Virus record (IMG/VR): IMGVR_UViG_3300044616_000015
Span: 1-20,312 of that record
Strand: one strand, 5' to 3'
DNA: 20,312 bases
From: a virus
The notes below the pieces were generated by a model. It made no database searches and was not told the origin of the DNA. It saw nothing but the letters and a program-made list of their open reading frames with translations. Each line of letters opens with the position of its first letter. The stretch's first letter is position 1. Shown piece by piece: positions 1 to 5,580 of the stretch. The position numbers and the translations under genes are program-made.

Positions 1-2
1 AG

Positions 3-77
3 AAGCTGACTTCGTCTAAGACCGCAAATGACCCGAATAGCCGTATTAATAAATCACTTAGAGCATGGAAGTGTTAA
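3..77 (+). CDS. C-terminal end of an upstream gene (partial)
   Basis: The third frame is open from the window edge to a TAA at 75-77 and would encode a 24-residue C-terminus ending in ...INKSLRAWKC. The other two forward frames stop within the first 20 bases, so if an upstream gene continues into the window this is its frame. It would overlap the next gene by 13 bases if that starts at 65, or be separated by 2 bases if that starts at GTG 80. Nothing in so short a tail identifies the product. Confidence 0.45.
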   Translation, partial: KLTSSKTANDPNSRINKSLRAWKC

Positions 78-328
78 CCGTGGACTTAGCATTCGTTTGG
101 AATGGCGCACTATCGCTATTTGTGGGTTTGTTTGCATACATCGCCCATGAGAAGTTCTCTGAACTAGCCCGTATCACGATTCTTTTGAACAAGACTCGTG
201 AGGAAATCGCGCGAGATAACGTGACTAAGGCAGAAGTAGATCGGATTACAGATCACATAGATCAGCGGTTCAACCGGCTGGAGAACAAGATAGACCAGCT
301 AATTGAGTCCCAGCGGAGGGTGTTATGA
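65..328 (+). CDS. small membrane-anchored coiled-coil protein
   Basis: The 87-residue product has one hydrophobic segment near the N-terminus (about residues 7-27), then a charged helical region (about 30-85) with heptad-like spacing of Leu/Ile, as in a short coiled coil. This layout (N-terminal anchor, cytoplasmic or lumenal coiled coil) is common among small phage proteins near structural genes, but the function is unknown. The ATG at 65 has only a weak Shine-Dalgarno match and overlaps the upstream reading frame. A GTG at 80 gives a product starting M-DLAFVWNGAL, just after the upstream stop, and is a reasonable alternative start. The stop overlaps the next start (ATGA at 325-328), suggesting translational coupling. 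Confidence 0.7.
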   Translation: MEVLTVDLAFVWNGALSLFVGLFAYIAHEKFSELARITILLNKTREEIARDNVTKAEVDRITDHIDQRFNRLENKIDQLIESQRRVL

Positions 329-1224
329 AGAGGAAGGTTAAGAAGTTTGGCGCTGGTGGCGACATCCTGACCGGAGTAGGTCTAGGTATGATTGGCTACG
401 ACTTGTACAAAAGGTTGAAGGGCGACGACGAGAAAAAAGAATACAAAGGTGGCCTTCGCTTACCCGAAAAACTTGACGAAGAACCGCCAAAAGCTAAGCC
501 AAAAGAAGAGACTCGTGAAGAGTATCTTGAAAAGCGCGGTGCTAAGCCCCTGAAGGAAACGGGCACACGCGAAAACCCTTTTTATAAAGAAGACGAGGAT
601 AAGTCTGAGCCCGAGCCAGCACCAAAACCTGCACCTAAGAAACGCGTAGCGTCACAGGCTTTCCCGGTTACTAAGCCTACTAAAACAGTAGAAGACAAAC
701 CTACCCCGAGTAGTCCAAGTACATATAAACCAAACGATGAGCGTCCGTCTAAGCCTTATCCATCGGATGAAGAGCGGGCTAAGACTAAGGCCAAGGCTCA
801 AGCCAAAGCCCAAGGCCCATCTGGTAAAGCTGCTGCGCAGAAAAACGCCTTTAAAGCCGATACTTCAGCATACGATGAGAACCTCGCTAAGTACCGTAAA
901 CAACTAGAGGATGCTAAAGCCGATAAAAATCCGCTGAAGCCAAGCAAGAGCCCTAACCGTAGCTATAACAAAGGCGGTAAGGTCAAGAAATACGCTGAAG
1001 GCGGTACGGCTACTTCTAAGCCTGAACCAAAGAAGAAAGATACGATGCCTGAATGGGCAAAGAATGAGCGCGAGAACCGTAGACGCGACGAGCTTAATAA
1101 GCGCGAAGCTGAGGGTGCAGCGAAAGAAGTTAAGCGCAATATGAGCACGTTTGGGTTTAAGAAGGGCGGCTCAGCATCATCCCGCGCTGATGGTATTGCT
1201 ATTAGGGGTAAGACTCGTGCCTAG
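325..1224 (+). CDS. Lys/Pro-rich basic protein with C-terminal RADG tag
   Basis: This 299-residue protein is dominated by Lys, Glu, Pro and Ala and is probably largely disordered. A short Gly-rich hydrophobic stretch lies at residues 11-27, the middle (about 50-215) is Pro/Lys/Glu low-complexity with an AKTKAKAQAKAQ run at 152-163, and a charged helix spans about 243-272. It carries two K-[FY]-x-x-GG motifs (KKFGAGGD at 6-13 and KKYAEGGT at 221-228). It ends with the KKGG...RADG-IAI-RGKT motif (279-299) shared with three downstream genes. A strong GGAGGG site at 315-320 precedes the ATG, which overlaps the previous stop. The family is unknown to me; the setting suggests a virion or head-associated protein. 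Confidence 0.75.
   Translation: MKRKVKKFGAGGDILTGVGLGMIGYDLYKRLKGDDEKKEYKGGLRLPEKLDEEPPKAKPKEETREEYLEKRGAKPLKETGTRENPFYKEDEDKSEPEPAPKPAPKKRVASQAFPVTKPTKTVEDKPTPSSPSTYKPNDERPSKPYPSDEERAKTKAKAQAKAQGPSGKAAAQKNAFKADTSAYDENLAKYRKQLEDAKADKNPLKPSKSPNRSYNKGGKVKKYAEGGTATSKPEPKKKDTMPEWAKNERENRRRDELNKREAEGAAKEVKRNMSTFGFKKGGSASSRADGIAIRGKTRA
1204..1208 (+). promoter_or_regulatory. Shine-Dalgarno site that fixes the GTG start at 1217
   Basis: AGGGG lies 8 bases upstream of GTG 1217, inside the end of the preceding gene. The alternative ATG at 1250 has no comparable site at normal spacing, so the GTG is preferred. Confidence 0.6.
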
Positions 1225-1600
1225 TGTCTCAGGTAAACAACACCGTCTCATGGCTGCGGTGGCAACGAATCCAGCCGTGGCTAAGAAAACTAAGATTCCA
1301 CAATCTGTGGGAAAAGAGTTTATGGAAGCCGATAAAGGCAAGAAATTTAAAGGAGGCGGTGAAATGAAAGAATCAAAAGCGATGGTCAAGAAGGAGATCG
1401 GCTTCATGAAAAAGAAGGGCGCTCCTAAGTCCATGATCAAGCATGAGATGAAAGAAGCTGGCATGAAAAAGATGGCTTCGGGCGGTCTAGCTGCTGGACA
1501 CAAGTCGGCTGACGGCGTCGCACAAAAAGGTAAGACCAAAGCTATGCACCCTAAGATGGCTGGTGCTAAAGGTATGAAGTACGGCGGTAAAGCCTGCTAA
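1217..1600 (+). CDS. small basic protein with SxxQHRLM-type N-terminus and RADG-like tag
   Basis: Starting at GTG 1217 the product has 127 residues and begins M-PSVSGKQHRLMAAVA. That N-terminus (S-x-x-Q-x-x-[FL]-M followed by a VGKEF...ADKGKKF segment) matches a pattern I recall from many small phage proteins, which supports the GTG over ATG 1250 and over upstream extensions. The middle is Lys/Met-rich and helical, with repeated MKK and K-x-M-I-K-H units (about 50-86). A KKFKGGGE motif sits at 42-49. The tag-like segment SADGVAQKGKTK (97-108) is followed by a further Lys/Gly tail ending KYGGKAC, so here the motif is internal. The function is unknown; the gene overlaps the previous one by 8 bases. 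Confidence 0.75.
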   Translation: MPSVSGKQHRLMAAVATNPAVAKKTKIPQSVGKEFMEADKGKKFKGGGEMKESKAMVKKEIGFMKKKGAPKSMIKHEMKEAGMKKMASGGLAAGHKSADGVAQKGKTKAMHPKMAGAKGMKYGGKAC

Positions 1601-1612
1601 AGGAGAATTAAG

Positions 1613-1855
1613 ATGCGTCCGATTCCAAAACCAAGGGGTCCTCGTGGTCCGTCTACCCCCGGTAAACCGATGACAGGCCCAATGCCGGGCCCAGTAGTAG
1701 GTCGTCCACCTACAATGCCAAGCGGTCCCGGCCCAATGCCGGGCCCAGTAGTAAGTCGTCCACCACCTACTATGGGCATGAAGAAAGGCGGTTCCGCTTC
1801 TTCTCGTGCGGATGGTTGCGCACAGCGTGGTAAGACCAAGGGCACAATCATATGA
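1613..1855 (+). CDS. Pro/Gly-rich small protein with C-terminal RADG tag
   Basis: The 80-residue protein has two parts. Residues 1-55 are rich in Pro, Gly and Met and contain two copies of GPMPGPVV-x-RPP spaced 18 residues apart, so this half is almost certainly disordered or polyproline-like. Residues 57-77 carry the KKGG...RADG-CAQ-RGKTK tag seen in neighbouring genes, with quite different codons. A clear AGGAG lies upstream of ATG 1613. The stop overlaps the next ATG (ATGA at 1852-1855). No enzymatic motif is visible. A virion or assembly role is inferred from location only. Confidence 0.75.
   Translation: MRPIPKPRGPRGPSTPGKPMTGPMPGPVVGRPPTMPSGPGPMPGPVVSRPPPTMGMKKGGSASSRADGCAQRGKTKGTII
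1676..1764 (+). repeat. two 35-base direct repeats inside the Pro-rich gene
   Basis: The segments 1676-1710 and 1730-1764 are identical except for one base (G/A at the 26th position) and lie 54 bases apart, encoding the duplicated GPMPGPVV-x-RPP unit. Such close DNA identity suggests a recent tandem duplication rather than protein-level selection alone. Each copy also contains a GGCCC/GGGCC inverted repeat with a 6-base loop. Confidence 0.85.
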
Positions 1856-2127
1856 TGGCCTCACGCGGCATGGGCGCAATTAGCCCTTCCAAGATGCCCG
1901 GCGGGAAGAAGAAAGCCCGTCGGGATAACACCGACTTTACGAAGTACAAAGAAGGTGGGGAGGTCAATGCTGCTGGTAATTACACCAAGCCCAGTCTGCG
2001 TAAGAGAATTGTGTCTGAAGTAAAAGCCGCAGCAACGCATGGTACGGGTGCTGGTCAGTGGTCAGCTCGTAAAGCGCAGCTGGTTGCCAAGAAGTACAAA
2101 GCAGCAGGCGGAGGATATCGTGACTGA
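1852..2127 (+). CDS. small basic protein with GQWSARKAQ domain (DUF5872-like module)
   Basis: The 91-residue product begins MMASRGMGAISPSKMPGGKKK, a basic head that recurs in small phage proteins. It has a TKYKEGGEV motif around residues 31-39 and then a compact C-terminal domain (about 44-91) with YTKPSLRKR, GQWSARKAQLVAKKYK and a terminal AGGGYRD. I recall this domain from bacterial and large-virus proteins annotated DUF5872, where it is often followed in the same chain by the module encoded here by the gene at 2479. The biochemical role is unknown; the basic surface suggests nucleic-acid or acidic-protein contact. The start at 1852 uses an ATGA overlap; a second ATG at 1855 is also possible. 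Confidence 0.75.
   Translation: MMASRGMGAISPSKMPGGKKKARRDNTDFTKYKEGGEVNAAGNYTKPSLRKRIVSEVKAAATHGTGAGQWSARKAQLVAKKYKAAGGGYRD
2110..2114 (+). promoter_or_regulatory. Shine-Dalgarno site that fixes the GTG start at 2120
   Basis: GGAGG lies 5 bases upstream of GTG 2120, within the last codons of the preceding gene. It makes GTG 2120 the best start; the open frame extending further upstream to 2039 is a shadow of the previous gene. Confidence 0.7.
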
Positions 2128-2482
2128 GAAAAGAACGCCAAAAGAAGTTGCAGAAGAAATGGAAAGTGAACAAAATTTTCCGGTTCTGCATAAATACAGC
2201 AAGGTCGGCAAAGCGGTTGAAAAAATGAAGCCCGGCGCCGGTAAAGATTTGGCAACAGGCGCATATTTTGGTGGGATGGCTCCAGTAGGAACCGCTCAAG
2301 TTTTGCAGTCTGCGGTAACAGGGCGCAAGGGCAGAAGCCAAGAAGAAGTGGATGAGCTTACTCGCGAAGTTGGACGCGGTCAGCGAGCGGAGAAGAAAGC
2401 CAAAGGCGGCAAAATATCGTCAGCATCAAAACGCGCCGATGGCTGCGCCATTCGCGGTAAGACTAAAGGACGAATGGTGTGA
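2120..2482 (+). CDS. small basic protein with C-terminal RADG tag
   Basis: The 120-residue product from GTG 2120 begins M-TEKRTPKEVAEEMESEQNF. Three parts can be seen: an acidic/basic helical head (1-35), a Gly/Ala-rich central stretch (about 37-68, GAGKDLATGAYFGGMAPVG) that could be a hydrophobic hairpin, and a charged helix (70-95). The chain ends with the KGGK...RADG-CAI-RGKTKG tag (95-120). The tag is spelled with codons different from those of the other three carriers. The gene overlaps the previous stop by 8 bases and the next start by 4 (GTGA). The function is not recognised. Placement between the two DUF5872-like modules is notable. Confidence 0.75.
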   Translation: MTEKRTPKEVAEEMESEQNFPVLHKYSKVGKAVEKMKPGAGKDLATGAYFGGMAPVGTAQVLQSAVTGRKGRSQEEVDELTREVGRGQRAEKKAKGGKISSASKRADGCAIRGKTKGRMV

Positions 2483-2712
2483 AAGCCCCGCAACAGTCGC
2501 TTAAAAACTGGGGAGACCAGAAATGGCGGACTAAGTCCGGTAAGCCCTCAAGTAAAACCGGTGAGCGTTATTTACCGGAGAAGGCGATTAAGGCGCTAAG
2601 CCCTGCCGAGTACGCAGCAACGACGAAGGCAAAGCGGGCGGGAAAAAAGGCAGGAAAGCAGTTTGTAGCACAGCCCAAGAGTATTGCGAAGAAAACAGCG
2701 GGGTTTAGGTAA
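2479..2712 (+). CDS. small basic protein of the LKNWGDQKWRT / KQFVAQPK family
   Basis: The 77-residue, Lys-rich product starts at a GTG overlapping the previous stop (GTGA). Recognisable blocks are SLKNWGDQKWRTKSGKPS (about 7-24), GERYLPEKAIKALSPAEY (about 28-45) and KAGKQFVAQPKSIAKK (about 57-72). I recall these blocks in many aquatic phages and, in bacteria and giant viruses, fused behind the GQWSARKAQ module found here at 1852. No catalytic residues can be proposed. The stop codon shares a base with the next start (TAATG at 2710-2714), so it is probably coupled to the connector gene. Confidence 0.8.
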   Translation: MKAPQQSLKNWGDQKWRTKSGKPSSKTGERYLPEKAIKALSPAEYAATTKAKRAGKKAGKQFVAQPKSIAKKTAGFR

Positions 2713-3452
2713 TGGCCTTTACAACCAACACAACAGCGTTCAATCCCGACCTCAATGAGATATTCGAAGAGGCGTTTGAGCGTTGTGGCTTGGAGTTGCG
2801 CACGGGCTATGATTTTCGTACAGCACGGCGTAGTCTGAACTTCTTGATTGGCGAGTGGGCTAACCGGGGTATTAACCTGTGGACTATTGAGCAGGGCTCG
2901 ATCAATTTAGCGCAGGGAGTGACTACCTATGATCTACCTATTGATACCGTTGATCTGGTTGAACATGTTATTCGCACTGATTCCGGACAGGGCCCTAACC
3001 AGACGGATTTGAACATTACCCGTATTTCGGTTTCAACCTACTCGACTATCCCTAACAAGCTGGCACAAGGGCGTCCGATTCAGGTCTGGATTAACCGGCA
3101 GTCGGGGCAGCAAGTCGGGTCGAATGTAGCCACACCGAAAAACCCACAGATTAATGTGTGGCCTGCGCCGGATCAGGGCACAACTTTACAGCCGTACTAT
3201 GTGTTCTATTACTGGCGATTAAAGCGTATTTACGATGCCGGTACCGGCACGAACGTGATTGATATTCCGTTCCGCTTCCAGAACTGTCTAGTGGCAGGGC
3301 TGGCTTATATGATTGCGGTAAAGAAGGTAGAAGTTGACCCAACGCGAATTGCTGCATTGAAAGCGATGTATGACGAGGCTTGGGACTTGGCGGCGGGTGA
3401 AGATCGCGAGAAGGCTGCTGACCGGCTTGTGCCGAGAGAGATGTTTTTCTAA
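2712..3452 (+). CDS. head-tail connector/adaptor-type protein
   Basis: This 246-residue protein matches a pattern common in podovirus-like phages: an N-terminal helical region (FEEAFERCGLELRTGYDFRT, about 18-37), RRSLNFLIGEWANRGINLWT (about 40-59), then a beta-rich core with TYDLPIDTVDLVEHVI and a repeated emphasis on RISVSTYSTIPNK. A later RFQNCLVAGLAYMIAV helix and a C-terminal helix follow. Proteins of this type are usually assigned to the dodecameric ring joining portal and tail (P22 gp4 / SU10 adaptor-like). I infer that role from pattern and from the similar-sized adaptor at 4223. The exact fold assignment is uncertain. Confidence 0.7.
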   Translation: MAFTTNTTAFNPDLNEIFEEAFERCGLELRTGYDFRTARRSLNFLIGEWANRGINLWTIEQGSINLAQGVTTYDLPIDTVDLVEHVIRTDSGQGPNQTDLNITRISVSTYSTIPNKLAQGRPIQVWINRQSGQQVGSNVATPKNPQINVWPAPDQGTTLQPYYVFYYWRLKRIYDAGTGTNVIDIPFRFQNCLVAGLAYMIAVKKVEVDPTRIAALKAMYDEAWDLAAGEDREKAADRLVPREMFF

Positions 3453-3859
3453 TGGGTAATAGGTTTGCTAGTGGCAAGAACTCGATTGCAGAATGTGACC
3501 GCTGCGGGTTTCGCTACAAGCTAAAAGAGTTAAAAAAGCTGACGATCAAGACCAAGCAGGTTACGATTAAGGTATGCCCTACGTGTTGGGAACCGGATCA
3601 GCCGCAGTTGCAGTTAGGTATGTATCCGGTGCAAGACCCGCAAGCAGTACGGGAACCGCGTCCTGATAATAGCTACAAGCAGTCTGGCTACACAGGGTTG
3701 CAGTTGACGTTGAATACAGACTTTGGTGATCCGTCGGGTGGTAGTCGGGTATTCCAGTGGGGTTGGTACCCGGTAGGTGGTTCAAGATCGGATGATGTAG
3801 GGTTGACACCGAATGCTTTAACGTCACCCGCACAGATAGGCAGTGTAACAATCTCGTAG
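3452..3859 (+). CDS. zinc-ribbon phage structural protein
   Basis: The 135-residue product has CDRC at residues 15-18 and CPTC at 42-45, giving C-x2-C-x23-C-x2-C, a typical zinc-ribbon spacing. A Lys-rich hairpin (RYKLKELKKLTIKTK) lies between the pairs. The C-terminal two-thirds is Pro/Gly/Asn-rich (LQLGMYPVQDPQAVREPRPD, then FQWGWYPVGG) and looks like an extended arm. The combination is one I recall from uncharacterised proteins next to connector genes in aquatic phages. The start overlaps the preceding stop (TAATG). A structural zinc site in a head-tail joint protein is likelier than DNA regulation, but this is inference. Confidence 0.75.
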   Translation: MGNRFASGKNSIAECDRCGFRYKLKELKKLTIKTKQVTIKVCPTCWEPDQPQLQLGMYPVQDPQAVREPRPDNSYKQSGYTGLQLTLNTDFGDPSGGSRVFQWGWYPVGGSRSDDVGLTPNALTSPAQIGSVTIS

Positions 3860-3867
3860 GAGTAGAT

Positions 3868-4035
3868 ATGGACAGTATGAAAAAGGTAGCTGACAAAGCA
3901 GTCGAAGGACATGAAAAGCGTATGCACGGAGCCAAAAAAATGGCTAAAGGCGGCGTGACCGGCGAAGCCATGAAGAAGTATGGACGTAACATGGCGCGTG
4001 CTATGAACCAGCGCGGTACTTCTAGGAGCCGATAA
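3868..4035 (+). CDS. 55-residue basic protein
   Basis: ATG 3868 follows an AGGAG site at 3858-3862 and opens a 55-codon frame ending at TAA 4033-4035, which overlaps the next ATG by one base. The product is very basic and Met-rich: MDSMKKVADKAVEGHEKRMH, then GAKKMAKGGVTG and KKYGRNMARAMNQRG. The tight spacing, good ribosome site and resemblance to short KKGG/NMARAMNQ proteins remembered from other phages make it credible despite its size. It has KK-x-x-KGG and KKYG elements like those of the basic proteins at 325-2482 but lacks the RADG tag. The function is unknown. Confidence 0.75.
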   Translation: MDSMKKVADKAVEGHEKRMHGAKKMAKGGVTGEAMKKYGRNMARAMNQRGTSRSR

Positions 4036-4226
4036 TGGAAAAGATTAAGTCTTCACCTCCGTCAGTGCTTAAGTCTTACTCAGGCAAAGAGTGCATGAAC
4101 GAGATGAACATCGCTGGTGGTGTAGTTAGCAAAGGTAACTACAAAGAGCCTAAGACCACTGGTATCAAGATTCGTGGCACAGGTGCTGCGACTAAAGGTG
4201 TAATGGCACGAGGCCCGATGGCATGA
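4035..4226 (+). CDS. 63-residue basic protein with RGTGAATKG C-terminus
   Basis: The product is 63 residues, with an N-terminal half containing a lone Cys (SGKECMNEMNIAGG) and a basic C-terminal half ending in IKIRGTGAATKGVMARGPMA (44-63). That ending is one I recall in many aquatic phage small proteins. It is not the RADG tag, but it has the same placement and flavour (RG, KG, RG with small residues), so it may be a second C-terminal signal of the same kind. AGGAG at 4024-4028 gives proper spacing to ATG 4035. The stop overlaps the adaptor start by 4 bases (ATGA). Confidence 0.75.
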   Translation: MEKIKSSPPSVLKSYSGKECMNEMNIAGGVVSKGNYKEPKTTGIKIRGTGAATKGVMARGPMA

Positions 4227-4942
4227 CATACAACGAACTGTTCCTTGCTGTTAAGGATTACCTACAGAACGACTTCCCCACGAATACGTGGACGAACGTC
4301 GCGGGTACCGGCGTTTCTACAACAAACGGCACGGAACAGATCGACCTTTTTATTACGCAAGCAGAAGAGCGGGTTTACAACACTGTTCAGATTCCTGCCC
4401 TGCGTAAGAACGTCACCGGTAGCATTCAGCAGGGTAACAAGTACCTGTCCTGCCCGAACGACTTCTTGTCAGTGTTTTCGATGGCGGTCATCGATGGCGA
4501 CGGTAACTACGAGTACCTGCTGAACAAAGATGTGAACTTTATCCGCGCGGCTTACCCCAACCCGGCTGATCAGGCGCTGCCTAAGTACTACGCTTTGTTT
4601 GGCCCGACGGTTATCAACACCAGCATCACCGACGAGTTGAGCTTCATTCTTGGCCCGACACCGGACGATACGTATGCTGTTGAGCTGCATTACTACTATT
4701 ACCCAGAGTCAATCACTGTTGCTGACAACGGGCGTACTTGGCTGGGCGACAACTATTCGCCTGTGTTGCTATACGGTACGTTGGTTGAGGCGTACACCTT
4801 CTTAAAAGGTGAACAGGATTTGATTACGCTGTATGACGGCAAGTATAAAGAAGCCATGAGCCAGCTCAACCGTCTGGGTACAGGTCTTGAGCGTGGTGAT
4901 GCTTACCGTGATGGTCAGGCAAAGATTAAGGTGATGCCGTGA
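4223..4942 (+). CDS. phage adaptor protein (SU10 adaptor-like)
   Basis: The 239-residue product fits a widespread phage adaptor family. It has an N-terminal helix (MTYNELFLAVKDYLQND), a segment with DLFITQAEERVYNTVQIPAL (about 34-53), and a beta core with YLSCPNDFLSVFSMAVIDGD, YYALFGPTVI and ELHYYYYPESI. A C-terminal helical bundle follows (LVEAYTFLKGEQDLITLYDG and RLGTGLERGDAYRDGQAKIK). In SU10-type podoviruses such proteins form the ring beneath the portal to which nozzle and tail fibres attach. It is flanked by small basic proteins upstream and virion-type genes downstream, consistent with a connector role. The ATG overlaps the previous stop. Confidence 0.85.
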   Translation: MTYNELFLAVKDYLQNDFPTNTWTNVAGTGVSTTNGTEQIDLFITQAEERVYNTVQIPALRKNVTGSIQQGNKYLSCPNDFLSVFSMAVIDGDGNYEYLLNKDVNFIRAAYPNPADQALPKYYALFGPTVINTSITDELSFILGPTPDDTYAVELHYYYYPESITVADNGRTWLGDNYSPVLLYGTLVEAYTFLKGEQDLITLYDGKYKEAMSQLNRLGTGLERGDAYRDGQAKIKVMP

Positions 4943-5370
4943 TTCAACAGGGTCTGACAAACAGCTTCAAACAAGAGATGCTCCAAGCAGGGCAGAACTT
5001 GGCGACTGACACGCTAAAGATGGCGTTGTACACAGCGTTTTCTGATATTGGATCGCTTACAACTGTGTACACAACGACCAACGAAGTGACCGGCACAGGC
5101 TACACCGCAGGTGGTGTGGTTATTACCGGCGTGACAATCAATACAGAAACGACGGGGCCGAACGCTGGTACGGTGTATGTAGATTTTAATGATGTGTCAT
5201 GGCCCGGTGCTAACTTTGTAGCGCGTGGGGCTTTGATCTATAACGTGACACGCAGCAATAAGTCTGTGGCAGTACTGGACTTTGGTTCAGATAAAACATT
5301 CACAACGGCAACTAACACCGTTACGATGCCCGTTAATACCGCAACAACGGCTTTGATTCGTTTTCCATAG
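4939..5370 (+). CDS. virion-type beta protein, paralogue A (EVT-GTGYTAGGV family)
   Basis: The 143-residue product starts at a GTG overlapping the adaptor stop (GTGA). It has a short helical head (GLTNSFKQEMLQAGQN), TLKMALYTAF, a central EVTGTGYTAGGVVITG block (about 48-63), FVARGALIYNVTRSNKSVAV and a Thr-rich C-terminus. It lacks a signal peptide or membrane segment and looks all-beta. It is paralogous to the gene at 5581: both keep FKxALY, EVT..NY/GYTAGGV, LIYN and a final Thr-rich strand ending in LxRxx. Such proteins are frequent among structural genes of aquatic phages. A decoration, tail or fibre-attachment role is likely but unproven. Confidence 0.75.
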   Translation: MIQQGLTNSFKQEMLQAGQNLATDTLKMALYTAFSDIGSLTTVYTTTNEVTGTGYTAGGVVITGVTINTETTGPNAGTVYVDFNDVSWPGANFVARGALIYNVTRSNKSVAVLDFGSDKTFTTATNTVTMPVNTATTALIRFP

Positions 5371-5378
5371 GAGGCTGA

Positions 5379-5570
5379 ATGCTTGTTCAAACCACAAAAG
5401 GCGAGATGGATGAGTCGCTTCTTGAAAAGAAGACGGGCGTCATCGACAATGACAATGAGACGATCAACTGGGTGGAGTATTGGTTAGATGACGAACTTGT
5501 GCATCGCTCGGTTGATATGGTGTTAAAGAAGTACACAGTTAGCGGCCTACCGGTCGCCGCATCTTTTTAA
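5379..5570 (+). CDS. small conserved phage protein (LVQTTKGEMDES family)
   Basis: The 63-residue acidic product begins MLVQTTKGEMDESLLEKKTG and contains NWVEYWLDDELVHRSVDM before a short Thr/Val/Ala tail. I recall closely similar short proteins between the same structural genes in other phages; none has a function I know. AGGAGG at 5370-5375 precedes ATG 5379 at good spacing. The gene sits between the two paralogues at 4939 and 5581, suggesting that the paralogues arose by duplication around it or that it inserted between them. Confidence 0.8.
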   Translation: MLVQTTKGEMDESLLEKKTGVIDNDNETINWVEYWLDDELVHRSVDMVLKKYTVSGLPVAASF

Positions 5571-5580
5571 GGAGTTATAA

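Noticed and set aside
1151-1216. Upstream extension of the gene at 1217 to ATG 1151
   Set aside because: It overlaps the conserved tag of the previous gene, and the recognisable N-terminal pattern begins at GTG 1217.
1676-1691. GGCCC/GGGCC hairpin as a terminator
   Set aside because: The stem is only 5 base pairs, has no following T-run, occurs twice inside a gene and is explained by the GPMPGP codons.
1487-1879. Minus-strand frames across the Pro-rich gene with WTTYYWARHWA repeats
   Set aside because: The repeats mirror the 35-base direct repeat of the + strand gene; no evidence for expression.
2039-2119. Upstream extension of the gene at 2120 to ATG 2039
   Set aside because: This part overlaps the GQWSARKAQ domain of the previous gene, and GTG 2120 has a strong GGAGG site.
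4245-4523. Second + strand frame inside the adaptor gene
   Set aside because: Arg/Ser/Thr-rich shadow with no ribosome site; the adaptor frame has the family pattern throughout.
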